From Aphelocoma coerulescens (taxonomy: Eukaryota > Chordata > Aves > Passeriformes > Corvidae): a stretch of DNA of 64,000 nt. Positions 62,501 through 64,000 of the stretch are shown here, one piece after another. The notes under the pieces were generated by a model, which was not told the origin of the DNA, did not search any database, and saw only the letters and a program-made list of their open reading frames with translations. The stretch is from assembly GCF_041296385.1 (NCBI RefSeq), contig NC_091014.1, positions 56,066,078-56,130,077 of the forward strand. The letters are read 5' to 3'. Each line of letters starts with the position of its first letter. The first letter of the stretch is position 1. The translations under genes were made by a program, and so were the position numbers.

Positions 62501-64000
62501 TGATGTAGATGGGAAATGCAAACAACTGTAATGTGACCAAATTGTGTAGGTCTTGATCCAGAGTTCTATCTATAACTCTTACCTCTTGAGTCACAGCCCA
62601 TTGTTGTTTTTCTCTAGAAAGCCATCATTGTTTTTAATCTTAATCTGTCGGTTAAGAAAGTTAGCGAGGAGTTTCTGTGCCACTGAAAATTCCACTGAAG
62701 TGTAATTTTAAACACTATGGAAGATCAAAGCGGAGAAGGAAGTGCTATTTTTCGTCTCTTTTTATTTGAATTCATTTCTTGATCATCATAGGAATTTCTT
62801 TACTTCAGTGCCCAAAGCTGTGCTTTTTCACTTACCTGGTCAAGGAAGCATTTCTGTATTCACTGTTGTCTTGTCTAAGTACCAGGTCAAACAGTCTCAG
62901 TTTAAACCTTTTAGTGTTATATTTGAAATTACTTTAGTCTTTTTTTGTCAGTAATCCCTCCTGATTGATTACACATTTCTGACTGTTTTAAAACGATGTA
63001 CTAACTTGTCTGTATAAATACTTCCCATTAGAAATTGCTTTAAAAGTTCTGAATTATGTTTGTTGCCATAGCAATACTCAGTTAAAGAGTCATAGAATGG
63101 TTTTTTATTTTCTTCCTGCCACAGGGAAATTCAAAAAATAGATTCTAAATCTATCTCATATACAGGAGATTCAGTAGGACTATATGCAGGGGAGATTGTT
63201 GGGAGAAAGGGAAGGGAGAAACTTGTCTAGAGTTTAAATCTATTTATGGAGCACTAATGGTATCTGCAGTGATGGGAAGGCTTATGCTGTTTGGTTCTAT
63301 CTATTTGGGCTTCAGGGGACCTCGTCTTAAAGCTGTAACCGATAAGGAAAAAAAGCACTACAGAAGAAATCAATGTTCTTTGCCCATTCTTGTTTTCCCA
63401 CCTAAAATATGATGTGCATTTGTATTTCTTCATTTGAACTTCAAGAATTTGAAATGGTGCCATTCTTCTGTGGATTGTGAATGTAGACTGGGCAAAAATT
63501 AGGCTCCAAAATGGTCATTCATTCCTAGTATCTCATCAGTTGTCTTCAAAAATCTGGTTTGAGTAGTGACCCTGACAATATTTAAGTTTTTGTTGGAGCA
63601 TCAGCAATTGCAGCCTTAGTAAACAGCTGAAATTCCACATAATGCTGAATTTTGAATACCTTTGATTAAGTATGATCTGAATTCTCTTCCCAGTTGCAAG
63701 ACTAGTAGGAGGCCTTGGAAGAGTTTGTCTTGAATGAGTTCACACTCTTGCTGAGTTTTTCTAGACTTGGCTGTTCACAGAACACTGTACAAAAAAATTC
63801 TGGATTAACTGTGTGTGATATTTCATATTTTGTTCTTGAATACTTAATTTGACAAGTTTACAATGAGATCTCAGGATTTTTATTTCTTCTTTGGAGGATT
63901 CCACCTCTTGAAGTCTGAAAGAGCTGTTTGAATTTCATGTGGTCTCAAGAGCAGCTGCTGTTTCTACGTGCCCAAAGAGCTGCAGGAGTATAAAAAAGTG
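59548..64000 (+). other. Probable intron sequence, no gene seen
   Basis: AT-rich non-coding DNA. A 19-nt poly(T) run lies at 60,473-60,491. TCATAGAATGGTTT at about 63,089-63,102 could be a very short CR1 remnant but is too short to call. No exon was recognised up to the window edge. Confidence 0.45.

Noticed and set aside
63089..63102. TCATAGAATGGTTT as a CR1 end
   Set aside because: It resembles the reverse-strand start of CR1 tails, but the sequence that follows does not continue the match.
1..64000. CRISPR arrays, bacterial operons, tRNA or rRNA genes, phage or defence systems
   Set aside because: No regularly spaced direct repeats, cloverleaf-like genes, rRNA motifs or prokaryotic coding density were seen. 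The window is vertebrate nuclear DNA.

Overview
The window looks like a stretch of a bird chromosome. The evidence is a set of CR1 LINE fragments with avian-type 3' ends (copies ending in ATTCTATGAT or ATTCTGTGAT), a solo LTR with the TGTCCTGGTT start common in bird endogenous retroviral LTRs, low overall repeat density, AT-rich sequence and one isolated CpG island. There are no bacterial-style operons. No open reading frame in the AT-rich parts resembles a known host protein; the only recognisable protein homology is decayed CR1 ORF2.

Layout. Positions 1-26,530 are AT-rich non-coding sequence with a few microsatellites, notably a (TATTC)n array at 2,021-2,094, and a probable CR1 tail near 18.05 kb. 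Positions about 26,700-28,560 are a strong CpG island. It carries two near-perfect splice donors pointing away from each other: GTAAGT on the minus strand at 26,767-26,762 and GTAAGT on the plus strand at 28,028-28,033. The simplest reading is a bidirectional promoter with a first exon on each side. The rightward gene would have a non-coding first exon and a first intron longer than 35 kb that fills the rest of the window. The leftward transcript could be a protein-coding gene or a promoter-associated lncRNA. Hand-counted base skew also flips across the island, as expected for divergent transcription.

Positions 28,560-64,000 look like intron of the rightward gene. They contain an internally deleted CR1 on the minus strand (36,658-37,975), a solo LTR on the minus strand (41,333-41,767) with an internal 68-nt hairpin, a weak LTR remnant near 33.1 kb, and three more CR1 3' fragments (54.2, 57.7 and 59.2 kb). 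One weak candidate terminal exon lies near 46.6-46.85 kb.

I could not name either gene from the sequence alone, and I see no evidence of a new multi-gene system. The most useful observations are the divergent promoter architecture, the LTR hairpin, the truncated CR1 structure, the pentanucleotide array and several perfect palindromes.
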